DNA of 34,223 nt from JAAYHC01 sp964483175. Its GTDB lineage: Bacteria > Bacillota > UBA5301. Below the pieces are notes generated by a model that did not search any database, had not been told where the DNA came from, and saw only the letters and a program-made list of their open reading frames with translations. Each line of letters opens with the position of its first letter. Within the stretch, counting starts at the first letter, position 1. The stretch spans positions 1 to 34,223 of the forward strand of contig CAZAAT010000018.1 in NCBI GenBank assembly GCA_964483175.1. The letters run 5' to 3'. Shown piece after piece: positions 1 to 8,450 of the stretch. Position numbers and translations under genes: made by a program.

Positions 1-1262
1 CCATTACTGCGCGCATGAATCTCCTCACCCGCCAAGGCCATCCCACCGACCAGTCGGCCGATTTTACCCATGGTCTTAATGGATCGGCCGGCCTCAAGCT
101 CGCAATACATTATCGCATCACTAACGATAATATCTTCTCTGGCTAAAACTTTACAATGTTCTAAAAATTTTGCCGTCACGGATTTGGCGACTATTTGACC
201 GGTATTGCTACCTTGCATCCCGCGATGTAACACCACATCCCCGTCGGCAATTATCGTTGCCGCCTCTACCGGGCCCCGAATTTCTACGTTACCGGAGGCA
301 TGAACTGAAAAGCCGCTCCTAATGCCGCCGTTGATGATAACTGATCCCACAAAATCTATATTTCCGGTCTGGAAATCAACGTCTTTATTGATCGTACAAA
401 CTGGAAAAACATGAACCTTATTGTCTTTATAAACAGCTTGGCCAGCTTCCTTGGCTAGCAGCAGGTTATCATCCTCTTCAGAAACTACAGTGTTTGTGCC
501 TCTCGGCAAACGGATATTTTTTCCGCCTTTTGGTTTTATTGTCCGCCCATAAACATTTGTACCTGGAAGCCCGGGAACCGCAGGAATCCGTTCCGCCAAG
601 ACATCCCCTGCTTTAACATTTTGAATCAAGTCGAGGTTGCGGTAATCGACCGTCCCATCAGCCAGCTCGACCGGGGTAGCCTCAGGATTAACATTGAATT
701 TGAATACAATGCTGGCATCTGCTCCGTCAACCGGTGGCGTGCCTTCAGCGATAACTACGCTGATCTGATTGGTCGCTGCAATCGCTTGTTCGATAGCCTC
801 CTGTTTAATCCCATAAGTAATACCTTTGGCTTGCAGCGCCTCTTCAATCATCTCCCGGCTAACCGGCTTTCCACCAAGAGCAGGCACAACATCCAAATAG
901 GCAACCATTCCGCTGTCGTTGGTGGTAATCGTTACTTGACCATCTTGGTCAAGTTCTGGCCGACGTTCAGCAATAAGCACCGGCTCATCATTCTGGTTCT
1001 CTAGCGCCTCATATATTTTCTGTAAATCATAGTCTACGATGCCCTTGTTATCAAGCAGTGATTTGACAGCCAGAAAATCTGCTTTTTTCCCGCCTTTCGG
1101 AGGGGTAACAATCAGAAATACTCCATTGCGGTTGACCTCTAAGCGGACTTTACCGTTTTCGACCGGATTAGATTTGCTGGCATCCAGAACATCTTCGATC
1201 CTATCGATCATCTCCGAAATCGGTTTGTCTTTTTGGCTATTGCCGCTGAAGCCTTTGCTCAA
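1..1262 (-). CDS. DUF342 / FapA family protein, partial (C-terminus beyond the left edge)
   Basis: An open frame of 420 codons runs off the left edge, so the C-terminal part is missing; family members are commonly 500-650 residues. The motif GTPPVDGADA, followed by a PAVPGLPGTNVYGRTIKPK stretch and then a glycine- and valine-rich repetitive region (FVGSVIINGGIRSGFSV, GNVEIRGPVEAATI), is typical of DUF342/FapA proteins, whose repeats form a beta-helix. I chose the TTG start at 1262 because AAGGGGTGA lies 5 bases upstream; an in-frame GTG at 1271 overlaps that ribosome-binding site. It follows sigD by 20 bases, so it is the last visible gene of the fla/che operon. Its molecular role in Firmicutes is not established; FapA has been linked to polar localisation and motility in Vibrio. 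Family call firm, function unknown. Confidence 0.85.
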   Translation of the reverse strand, partial: MSKGFSGNSQKDKPISEMIDRIEDVLDASKSNPVENGKVRLEVNRNGVFLIVTPPKGGKKADFLAVKSLLDNKGIVDYDLQKIYEALENQNDEPVLIAERRPELDQDGQVTITTNDSGMVAYLDVVPALGGKPVSREMIEEALQAKGITYGIKQEAIEQAIAATNQISVVIAEGTPPVDGADASIVFKFNVNPEATPVELADGTVDYRNLDLIQNVKAGDVLAERIPAVPGLPGTNVYGRTIKPKGGKNIRLPRGTNTVVSEEDDNLLLAKEAGQAVYKDNKVHVFPVCTINKDVDFQTGNIDFVGSVIINGGIRSGFSVHASGNVEIRGPVEAATIIADGDVVLHRGMQGSNTGQIVAKSVTAKFLEHCKVLAREDIIVSDAIMYCELEAGRSIKTMGKIGRLVGGMALAGEEIHARSN

Positions 1263-1282
1263 AGAAATCACCCCTTTGTCTG

Positions 1283-2044
1283 CTATTTCAATTTGCTACG
1301 TAGTCTAGAAATCGCTTTGGTATGAATTTGGGAGACGCGCGCCTCGGTAACCTCCAATACCGCGCCAATCTCCTTTAGCGTCAGGCCTTCAAAGTAGTAG
1401 AGTGAAATAACTGTACGTTCTCTCTCTGCAAGTTCGTCAATGGCTTTGGCTAGCCGGTCACGAAAGTCGTTGTATTCAGCAATTTTCGCCGGATCAGGAC
1501 TTTGCACATCCTGTAGCGCATCCACCAAGCTCAAGCGATCAAAGTCTTTATTCTCATCCAGCCAAACTTCATCCAGTGAAGTTAATGTCGCACAGGCTAC
1601 CTCCTGCAAGGATTTGAAATATTCCGAGAGCGTAATACCCATTGCTTCCGCAATTTCTGCGTCCGTCGCCGGCCTGCCCAACTGGCTGTCAACAACCTGA
1701 ATTGTCTGTTCAAGTTCACGTGCTTTTTTACGCACGGAACGAGGAACCCAATCCATAGATCTCAAGCCATCAATTATTGCTCCCCTTACGCGTGCCAGAG
1801 CGTAGGTTTCAAATTTAATACCGCGATCTAGATCAAACTTCTCCACCGCATCCAATAAGCCAAAAACACCAAAACTAACAAGATCGTCGAATTCGACATT
1901 TGAAGGCAACCCAATGGCTAAGCGCCCTGCAACATACTTAATTAGCGGCGAGTATTCTATTATCAGGCCATCCCTGGCCTCCAAATCTCCATTCTTTTTA
2001 TAGGCCTCCCATAGCCTCGCCAAGTCTGTGATCTGATAGGACAT
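1283..2044 (-). CDS. sigD: RNA polymerase sigma-28 factor (FliA/WhiG/SigD family)
   Basis: This 253-residue group 3 sigma factor directs RNA polymerase to late flagellar and chemotaxis promoters. Region 2 covers about residues 25-100, with the FDDLVSFGVFGLLDAVEKFD core at 52-71 and the DNA-melting segment to about 100. Region 3 begins near DWVPRSVRKKARELE (98-112). Region 4 carries a helix-turn-helix at about 221-249 (LTLKEIGAVLEVTEARVSQI). Length is normal for SigD. The ATG at 2044 is preceded by AGGGGGAGCGT. It sits 16 bases after cheD near the operon end, as in Bacillus, where distance from the promoter affects how much SigD is made. No anti-sigma gene (flgM) is in the window. Confidence 0.95.
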   Translation of the reverse strand: MSYQITDLARLWEAYKKNGDLEARDGLIIEYSPLIKYVAGRLAIGLPSNVEFDDLVSFGVFGLLDAVEKFDLDRGIKFETYALARVRGAIIDGLRSMDWVPRSVRKKARELEQTIQVVDSQLGRPATDAEIAEAMGITLSEYFKSLQEVACATLTSLDEVWLDENKDFDRLSLVDALQDVQSPDPAKIAEYNDFRDRLAKAIDELAERERTVISLYYFEGLTLKEIGAVLEVTEARVSQIHTKAISRLRSKLK

Positions 2045-2060
2045 ACGCTCCCCCTAAGGG

Positions 2061-2555
2061 CTATAATTGTTTTTCTCCGTGATCGATTGTGCGGACAATT
2101 ACCGTGCCGTTTTCAACATCAAAAAAGAGGGTCCGCCCAAAATTTCCGCCTGTATCCTCCGCTGATATGCGTAAATTCAATTTCTCTAAAGACTGCTTAA
2201 CCGCCTCTACGTTGCGGCGGCCAATGGCAAAGCGGTCATCATTAAACAAATTAAACATCTTGGCTCCCCCGGCAATTTTAATGACCAGCCGCCTACGAAC
2301 GCCCCCAATCTTCTCTAGCCGCCCAATGAGGTCAGGCATTGCGGTATCGGCAAATTTGGCAACGTTCTCTTTGCTCCTAGCCTGCGTACTATCTGGCAAC
2401 ATTATATGGGCAAGACCGCCGACCTTGGAGATAGGATCCCAGGCCGTAACTCCGACACAAGAACCTAGCCCAAACGTTGCTAAAGTTTTGGGAGCCTGAG
2501 CCACCTCTGTTTGTGCCATGCCGACTCGAATTACCTCTTCGAGTTGCTTTCCCAA
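2061..2555 (-). CDS. cheD: Chemoreceptor glutamine deamidase CheD
   Basis: CheD deamidates glutamines on chemoreceptors and binds CheC, raising CheC phosphatase activity. The catalytic triad is intact: Thr27, Cys33 (in GLGSCVGV) and His50 (in HIMLP), with the same spacing as Thr21/Cys27/His44 of the Thermotoga enzyme. At 164 residues it is of normal length. I chose the TTG at 2555: GGGGGTG lies 8 bases upstream, and the segment VIRVGMA that it includes is conserved at CheD N-termini. An internal ATG at 2519 would remove this segment and lacks a well-placed ribosome-binding site. The gene overlaps the end of cheC by 25 bases, so the two are probably translationally coupled, fitting their joint action. 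Confidence 0.95.
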   Translation of the reverse strand: MGKQLEEVIRVGMAQTEVAQAPKTLATFGLGSCVGVTAWDPISKVGGLAHIMLPDSTQARSKENVAKFADTAMPDLIGRLEKIGGVRRRLVIKIAGGAKMFNLFNDDRFAIGRRNVEAVKQSLEKLNLRISAEDTGGNFGRTLFFDVENGTVIVRTIDHGEKQL

Positions 2556-3160
2556 GTCCGGCGCACCCCCAAAGCCTGCAAGATTCGCTCTAGGCCGTCT
2601 GGACTCGGTATGAGAAAGAAGTGTCCACTTAACCCATCCTGATCTGCAGTAAAATTGGTTTCAATAAACAAGGCATAATCACTAACCAAGCCAACTTCGG
2701 CTAATACCGCATCTACCAAAGCCCCGGCCATGTCATGGGCAAAAGCCGGCGGGGTTGGTTCGAAGGTTAGTGAGGTAAATTGGCTGAGAGCATTCAAGTA
2801 CCCACCCGATAAAATGTTGGTAACTTCAGATAAGGCTGACTGCTCCATTTCACTAAGCTGACCAGGGGTTTCAGATGGTGCTCCCAATAGTTTCTGAGAA
2901 AGTATTTGGGCATCATCGATTCCTAAGAGGAAAATAATTGTGCCCGGAGCCAGACCAGAAACTCCCAATAAAATGCCGACAACCTCTCGCTCTGGTCCAC
3001 CTAAGGCCGTAACTACTTCTGAAAGCGGTAAAAATCTGGCCTCTGGTACGGTGATTGGTATTCTTTGCCCGAGCATCGAAGCCAAGACTGTAGCTGCATT
3101 GCCAGAACCAATCGTCCCTACCTCTTTGAGAACATCCATTTCAGCCTGTGTAAACTCCAT
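2531..3160 (-). CDS. cheC: CheY-P phosphatase CheC
   Basis: CheC removes phosphate from CheY-P and works with CheD in adaptation. The 209-residue protein has the two pseudo-symmetric halves of the family. The motif D/S-x3-E-x2-N-x22-P is complete in the second half (Ser108, Glu112, Asn115, Pro138). In the first half Asp9, Glu13 and Pro39 are present, but the Asn position is Thr16 (KEVGTIGSGN), so this site is probably weak or dead. The ATG at 3160 follows AGAGGGGTGACACC. It starts 28 bases after flhG, where B. subtilis has cheB, cheA and cheW in between. Family call is firm; the loss of one site is inferred from the sequence alone. Confidence 0.93.
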   Translation of the reverse strand: MEFTQAEMDVLKEVGTIGSGNAATVLASMLGQRIPITVPEARFLPLSEVVTALGGPEREVVGILLGVSGLAPGTIIFLLGIDDAQILSQKLLGAPSETPGQLSEMEQSALSEVTNILSGGYLNALSQFTSLTFEPTPPAFAHDMAGALVDAVLAEVGLVSDYALFIETNFTADQDGLSGHFFLIPSPDGLERILQALGVRRTWESNSKR

Positions 3161-3188
3161 GGTGTCACCCCTCTAAATACAAACTGCC

Positions 3189-4139
3189 TCAAGCCCCAGC
3201 AAAATTGATTACCTTTCTGATGAGGCCTAGCAAGCCACCTTCCCTGTCGGGGTGGTGTGTTTCTTGAGTAATGCGCGAAGTAATATCCATAATACAACGA
3301 CTTGCCTTGCTCGTTGGTCGACTGATCAGGAAAGGCACCTGTTCTTTGACAGCTCTGGATACCGCCGCATCCTTTAAGATATAGCCCAAGAAAGTGATTT
3401 TCGCCCCCAAAAATCTTTCACAGGCCATATTGAGCCGGACAAAGATCTGTTCAGCTTCATCTGGGCTTTCAACCATATTAACAACCACTCTAATGTTTGG
3501 ATTCGCACCCCCGAGATAAAGCATTTTTATTAAGCCATAGGCGTCGGTGACAGCTGTCGGTTCAGGCGTAGTAACAATGATCGTCTCCTGAGCCGAGGCT
3601 AAAAAGCTCAGGACTTGGCGGCCGATACCTGCACCTGTATCAATTAGTAAATAGTCTAAAGAATTATCCAGATCCTGAAAACCCTGGATGAGGCGGTCTA
3701 ATTGCCAAGATGAAAGTTCAGCCAGCTCATAAACCCCGGAACCGCCTGCTAGAATCTGGAGTCCTTCCGGACCTGAGATTACAGTCTCAGCCAGTGATTT
3801 TTCTCCCCGGATAACATTGAACAAATTAAATGGAGGAATTACCCCCAAAACAATATCAATGTTTGCCATCCCCAAGTCCGCATCCAACAGCAGAACTTTA
3901 TTTCCGGCTCGACTCAGCGAAATGCCGAGATTTACAGCAAAGTTGGTTTTTCCTACTCCGCCTTTGCCGCTAGTAATCGCAATCACGCGGGCTGCAGCGG
4001 TCCCTAATACCTGTGGCGCGGTAGAGGCATAATCACCGGAATAAACATCGCCCAACAGCCTGGCCTTGCGATTTGACGACTTTTCAACCAGTTCGCGCAG
4101 GTGTTCGGCTTGATCCTTATGACCTTTGCTTGGGTTCAT
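3189..4139 (-). CDS. flhG: Flagellar number/placement ATPase FlhG (YlxH, MinD-like)
   Basis: FlhG is a MinD-type ATPase that controls flagellar number and position together with the GTPase FlhF. The P-loop GKGGVGKT is at residues 58-65, with the LLLDADLGMANID segment at about 83-95. The N-terminus carries DQAEHLR (9-15), the DQAxxLR element that stimulates the FlhF GTPase in the family, which separates it from ordinary MinD or ParA. I set the start at ATG 4139 (316 residues): GGGGAG lies 10 bases upstream and the activator helix follows directly. The frame is open further upstream to 4298, but that extension lies inside flhF and has no family counterpart. It overlaps flhF by 23 bases. Confidence 0.93.
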   Translation of the reverse strand: MNPSKGHKDQAEHLRELVEKSSNRKARLLGDVYSGDYASTAPQVLGTAAARVIAITSGKGGVGKTNFAVNLGISLSRAGNKVLLLDADLGMANIDIVLGVIPPFNLFNVIRGEKSLAETVISGPEGLQILAGGSGVYELAELSSWQLDRLIQGFQDLDNSLDYLLIDTGAGIGRQVLSFLASAQETIIVTTPEPTAVTDAYGLIKMLYLGGANPNIRVVVNMVESPDEAEQIFVRLNMACERFLGAKITFLGYILKDAAVSRAVKEQVPFLISRPTSKASRCIMDITSRITQETHHPDREGGLLGLIRKVINFAGA

Positions 4140-5274
4140 AACTATATTTCTCCCCGGCACTGAGTAGTAACTGAACAATATAATCGGGATCACCCGGACG
4201 AATATCATCCGGAACCGTTTGCCCGAAAGTAACGAAGGTGAGTGGCTTCTGTGCGTCACGAATCGCACCATACATAGCCCCGTAACTACTGGCCTCATCT
4301 ATTTTGGTGAAGATCAATTGATTATACTGACAAGGGCTAAAACACTCTAAACAATCAATCATACTTTGTGCACTGGTGGTAGCACTTAAAACTAATGCTA
4401 CATCGCTAGGCTGTACTGCCTGCAAATAAGATTGAAGCTCGGCTACTTGTTCTTCGTTTTTTTGGCTCCGGCCAGCAGTATCAACCAAGATGACATCTTT
4501 ATGACCTAACCTGTCGACTGCTGATTTCATCTCATCAACTGAAAAGACGACTTGTAATGGAACACCTATAATCTCGGCATAAGTTTTCAACTGCTCTACT
4601 GCCGCAATTCGATATGTATCAGCGGTAATCAAGCCAACATTAAGCCCGTTGAAAATGGCGTACTGAGCTGCTAATTTAGCAATTGTTGTGGTCTTGCCAA
4701 CCCCGGTCGGACCTATCAAGGCCAATACTCGGGAATGAGACTTTGCCGCAACTTGCGAAAGATGCAGGCTCTCCTTTAAGGCAAGCTTGGCTTGCTCTAG
4801 AGCTTCGGACGGATTGGTCGTCTGCACAACCCTAGGTATTAACTCTCTAATATGTTTATCGGCAACTCCTTGCTGATGCAATAGACCAATAAGGCTTTGC
4901 AAATGACTTGGCACGCCGACCGTTGAAAACGCATTAGTGTTTAGTGTATTACTAAGCGAGTTGATGGCTTGCTTTACACCTAGAATTTCCTGCTGAAGTG
5001 AGGCTAGCTCAGGCTGGCTTACGGTCCGCGGGGCAACTGATTCTTTTGCTGGTGCCGCTTCACGTTTTGCCGCTGACTTCGTCCTGATCCATTTAGCCTG
5101 TTCTTCGGGGCTAATAGCAGCAACCACCTCAAAAGCCGGCTTGCCGAAAAGTCCAAAGAACCCGCCTTTGCGAATTTTCTTCGAGTGGAGGATAACTGCA
5201 TCTCCGCCCATTTCTGATTTGACCATCATGATGGCCTCTTGCATTGTACGGCCTTCGTATCTTTTGACTTTCAT
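4117..5274 (-). CDS. flhF: Flagellar SRP-type GTPase FlhF
   Basis: FlhF is the third SRP-class GTPase, beside Ffh and FtsY, and helps place and start flagellar basal bodies at the membrane. In its 385 residues the N-terminal B domain (MKVKRYEGRTMQEAI) leads to a helical N domain and then the G domain. G1 is GPTGVGKT at 188-195, a DTYRIAAVEQLKTYA segment at 219-233, DTAGR at 265-269 and TKID at 323-326. The ATG overlaps the flhA stop in ATGA. No well-placed ribosome-binding site is visible (the best purine-rich stretch is about 15 bases away), so translation probably depends on coupling to flhA. FlhG follows, overlapping by 23 bases. Confidence 0.96.
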   Translation of the reverse strand: MKVKRYEGRTMQEAIMMVKSEMGGDAVILHSKKIRKGGFFGLFGKPAFEVVAAISPEEQAKWIRTKSAAKREAAPAKESVAPRTVSQPELASLQQEILGVKQAINSLSNTLNTNAFSTVGVPSHLQSLIGLLHQQGVADKHIRELIPRVVQTTNPSEALEQAKLALKESLHLSQVAAKSHSRVLALIGPTGVGKTTTIAKLAAQYAIFNGLNVGLITADTYRIAAVEQLKTYAEIIGVPLQVVFSVDEMKSAVDRLGHKDVILVDTAGRSQKNEEQVAELQSYLQAVQPSDVALVLSATTSAQSMIDCLECFSPCQYNQLIFTKIDEASSYGAMYGAIRDAQKPLTFVTFGQTVPDDIRPGDPDYIVQLLLSAGEKYSYEPKQRS

Positions 5275-7343
5275 TGTTGTAAGGTCACCGCTCCTATCGA
5301 CTGAACCTCTGCATCAGGAGAAATCTCGTTAAATGACAAGACCGGAATCCGCTTATTAATGCGTTCTACCAGCCTTTTTAAATGCCTGCGGGATTGAGCA
5401 CTGCACAGGATGACAGGGTTAGCAGCTTTGCGTGCTGCAGCCTCATAAACCCTAGCAATACCTTCCATTATTTTAGCCGCGCTAGTCGGATCTAAAGTTA
5501 AGTAACTGCCTTGATCACTTTCTTGAACACTTTGAATAATCTGTTCCTCAATTTTCGGATCCATCGTGATAACCTTAAGCACTTGATCCTCATCCAAATA
5601 CAGCGCGGTAATTTGCCCCGATAGGGACTGGCGGACATACTCCGTAAGAACCTCAGGGTTTTTTGTCAAACTACCAAAATCAGCCAAGGCTTCGAGGATA
5701 GTGACCAAATTACGGATTGGAATCCCTTCGCGTAAAAGGTTTTGCAATACCTTTTGCACGCCTCCAAGATTAAGCAGATCAGGTATTAATTCGTCAATTA
5801 CAGCAGGATATTCCTCCTTGACATTGTCGATCAGCGTCTTTACCTCTTGCCGCCCTAGCAAGCTATGAGCATGAGCTTTAATGACCTCAGTTAAATGCGT
5901 GGCTAAAACGGAGGGAGCATCAACTACCGTATAACCCGCTAACTCGGCTTCTTCGCGCCGGGAGGCCTCAACCCAGATTGCTGGTAGGCCGAAAGCCGGT
6001 TCTGTGGTGGCAATCCCTTGGATATGTTCCATAACTCCGCCTGTATCCATAGCTAGAAAATAGTCTACTTGCAGCTCGCCATCAGCGACAATAACACCTT
6101 TAATCTTAATTGTGTATTGGGTCGGTTTAAGCTGCATATTATCCCGAACCCTGATTGCCGGAATGACAATGCCAAGTTCTACTGCCAATTGGCGTCTGAT
6201 CAGCGTAACCCGGTCAAAGACATCACCGCCCTGACTCGGGTCGACCATCGGAATCAGGCTATAGCCGATTTCCAGCTCGATCGGGTCAACTGTAAGCAAT
6301 GACAATACATTCTCCGGTTGCCGAGCCTGCTCCAATTCAGCTTCGCGCTGATGTTCCTCGGCAGCTGCCGCAGTCTGGCTTTGCGCTTGCCGCAGCTTGT
6401 AACCCAAATAAGCAGCTCCTCCAGCGAGAAATAAAAACGGCAGTTTGGGAAAGCCTGGCAAAACTCCAATTACTAGTAAAACTCCGGCGCCAATGAACAA
6501 GGCCTTGTATTGCGAGAATAACTGCACACTTAGATCACGGCCCATGCTGCCATCAGAGGCGGCTCTCGTTACAATAATACCGGTCGACACAGCAATGATT
6601 AGTGCGGGAATCTGACTGACCAGACCATCACCAACGGTTAATAAGGTGTAGGTACGTAAAGCATCGGTAAACTCCATCCCCATTTGCCAAACCCCAACAA
6701 TAAAACCGCCGATGATATTAATGACAGTAATGATAATCCCAGCTATTGCATCGCCCTTGACAAATTTTGAAGCACCGTCCATCGCTCCATAAAAATCTGC
6801 CTCTTGCTCAATGGCGCGTCGACGTTGCCTGGCCTCGGCCTCATTAATCAAGCCGGAGTTAAGGTCAGCATCAATACTCATCTGCTTCCCAGGCATGGCA
6901 TCGAGGGTGAACCTAGCAGCCACTTCGGCTACTCGTTCAGCGCCCTTGGTAATCACAATAAACTGAATAATTACGAGGATTAAAAAGACGATAAACCCAA
7001 CCACATAGTTGCCACGCACTACAAAATTGCCAAAAGCTTCGATAATATTTCCGGCATAAGCCTCTAACAAAATTAAGCGGGTTGAAGATATATTTAACGC
7101 CAGCCGGAATAAGGTGGCGACCAGTAGTAAAGAGGGGAAAACCGAAAGCTCTAAAGCATCACTGATGTTCAGGGTCAGTAAGAGGATTAGGATCCCAAGG
7201 CTGATGTTCAGAGCTAACATAAAATCCAATAACCCTGGGGGGATCGGGATAACCATCATTAGAACGATCGCCACTATTCCAACGGCAATAATCACATCTG
7301 CATATTTATTAGCTCCTTGGTCACGTACGCTAACAGTTGGCAC
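5271..7343 (-). CDS. flhA: Flagellar export gate protein FlhA
   Basis: FlhA is the large export gate subunit; its cytoplasmic domain forms a ring that docks export chaperones and late substrates. The 690 residues match the family length. The N-terminal half (to about 320) has roughly eight hydrophobic segments and the conserved loop around TLDAMPGKQMSIDADLNSGL near residue 150; the C-terminal half is soluble. Translation starts at GTG 7343, 7 bases after GGAGG. It starts 12 bases after flhB and ends in a 4-base overlap with flhF. No odd residues or frame breaks were seen. Confidence 0.97.
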   Translation of the reverse strand: MPTVSVRDQGANKYADVIIAVGIVAIVLMMVIPIPPGLLDFMLALNISLGILILLLTLNISDALELSVFPSLLLVATLFRLALNISSTRLILLEAYAGNIIEAFGNFVVRGNYVVGFIVFLILVIIQFIVITKGAERVAEVAARFTLDAMPGKQMSIDADLNSGLINEAEARQRRRAIEQEADFYGAMDGASKFVKGDAIAGIIITVINIIGGFIVGVWQMGMEFTDALRTYTLLTVGDGLVSQIPALIIAVSTGIIVTRAASDGSMGRDLSVQLFSQYKALFIGAGVLLVIGVLPGFPKLPFLFLAGGAAYLGYKLRQAQSQTAAAAEEHQREAELEQARQPENVLSLLTVDPIELEIGYSLIPMVDPSQGGDVFDRVTLIRRQLAVELGIVIPAIRVRDNMQLKPTQYTIKIKGVIVADGELQVDYFLAMDTGGVMEHIQGIATTEPAFGLPAIWVEASRREEAELAGYTVVDAPSVLATHLTEVIKAHAHSLLGRQEVKTLIDNVKEEYPAVIDELIPDLLNLGGVQKVLQNLLREGIPIRNLVTILEALADFGSLTKNPEVLTEYVRQSLSGQITALYLDEDQVLKVITMDPKIEEQIIQSVQESDQGSYLTLDPTSAAKIMEGIARVYEAAARKAANPVILCSAQSRRHLKRLVERINKRIPVLSFNEISPDAEVQSIGAVTLQQ

Positions 7344-7355
7344 AGGTTATCCTCC

Positions 7356-8450
7356 CTAAAAATTAAATCTGGTTTTTCGCAGTCGATAAACGAATGCCAA
7401 TACTTCAGCCACAGCCTGATATAGATCTGCCGGGATCGCCTCATCGACCTCTGCGGTCTCAAAGAGCGCCCTGGCCAATGGTTTGTTTTCCACGACAACG
7501 ATGTCATGTTCTCTGGCAATCTCTCTAATTTTCTGGGCTAGGTAGCCCTGGCCCATGGCAACCACGGTAGGGGCAGCCATTGTATTGGCATCATATTTCA
7601 ATGCCACCGCGATATGAGTCGGGTTGGTGATGACTACATCAGCCTCAGGCACCGCTTGCATCATGCGGCTCATCGCCATCTGGCGTGCCCGCTGGCGCAT
7701 TTTACTTTTTATCAGAGGATCTCCTTCGGTCTCCTTATATTCATCCTTAACTTCTTGTTTGCTCATCCGTAAGTTTCGTTCGTATTCCCACCGCTGATAA
7801 GCGTAGTCAAAAATACCTAACGCCAATAAAGCTAAGCCTACTCGCCAACCGATAGTGAAAATCGCATTTTCAACATAGGCTACCGCCCCCGAAATTGGCA
7901 TTGCCCAAAGCAGTAAAAGTTTATCTAATAATGGTCTAATCGTAACGAAAGCGACTCCAAAAACGATGGTCAGTTTTAACAGACTCTTAATCATTTCAAC
8001 CACAGCGCGAGTTGAAAACATTCGCTTAAGTCCATTGATCGGGTTGATCCGCGTAAACTTTGGCTGGATTAAGTCAAACTGGAAATACGGACCAACCTGC
8101 AAGAAATTGACAATCACCCCTACTAAGACAGCCGCTAAAAAAATTGGTGCTATCACTTGCGCGAAGACCAGAATAAGTTCGGTCCCCAGTGCAGAAGCGG
8201 ACGCTATAGTTAAGTCGCTTCTACTGATCCGCGAGAACCAGTCGGTTGCAAATCCGGTAATTTGTCTGCCGAGCGTCAAACTAAAGGAATGCAATAAAAT
8301 AAATATCGTCAATAGCAATATCGCCGTGGTTAGCTCCTGACTTTTCAGGACCTGCCCTTTTTTCCTGGCTTCGCGTCGTTTTTTCGGGGTGGCCTGCTCA
8401 GTTTTTTCACCGGCAAAAAACTGCAAATCCCACCGGATCTCAGGCACCAA
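7356..8450 (-). CDS. flhB: Flagellar export switch protein FlhB
   Basis: FlhB sits in the export gate and switches secretion from rod/hook to filament substrates after cleaving itself. The self-cleavage motif NPTH is intact at residues 276-279 (VVITNPTHIAVALKYD). Before it are about four membrane segments (about 40-215) and a charged linker. The N-terminus (GEKTEQATPKKRREARKKGQV) is typical. Length 364 residues is normal. The start is TTG at 8450, 8 bases after AGGAGG; the next codon is a GTG at 8447 that could serve instead. It overlaps the end of fliR by 11 bases. Confidence 0.96.
   Translation of the reverse strand: MVPEIRWDLQFFAGEKTEQATPKKRREARKKGQVLKSQELTTAILLLTIFILLHSFSLTLGRQITGFATDWFSRISRSDLTIASASALGTELILVFAQVIAPIFLAAVLVGVIVNFLQVGPYFQFDLIQPKFTRINPINGLKRMFSTRAVVEMIKSLLKLTIVFGVAFVTIRPLLDKLLLLWAMPISGAVAYVENAIFTIGWRVGLALLALGIFDYAYQRWEYERNLRMSKQEVKDEYKETEGDPLIKSKMRQRARQMAMSRMMQAVPEADVVITNPTHIAVALKYDANTMAAPTVVAMGQGYLAQKIREIAREHDIVVVENKPLARALFETAEVDEAIPADLYQAVAEVLAFVYRLRKTRFNF

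Noticed and set aside
621..1308. Two plus-strand open frames at the left edge (127 and 89 codons)
   Set aside because: They lie antisense to the continuous DUF342/FapA frame, have no family signature and no ribosome-binding sites.
3189..4139. MinD or ParA of a chromosome or plasmid partition system
   Set aside because: The DQAxxLR helix and the overlap with flhF show FlhG; there is no minC, minE or parB.
4140..4298. 53-residue N-terminal extension of FlhG
   Set aside because: It lies inside flhF, has no family match, and a good ribosome-binding site with the activator helix marks the ATG at 4139.
7292..7519. A 75-codon minus-strand frame between flhB and flhA
   Set aside because: It overlaps the ends of two well-supported genes in another frame and has no family features.
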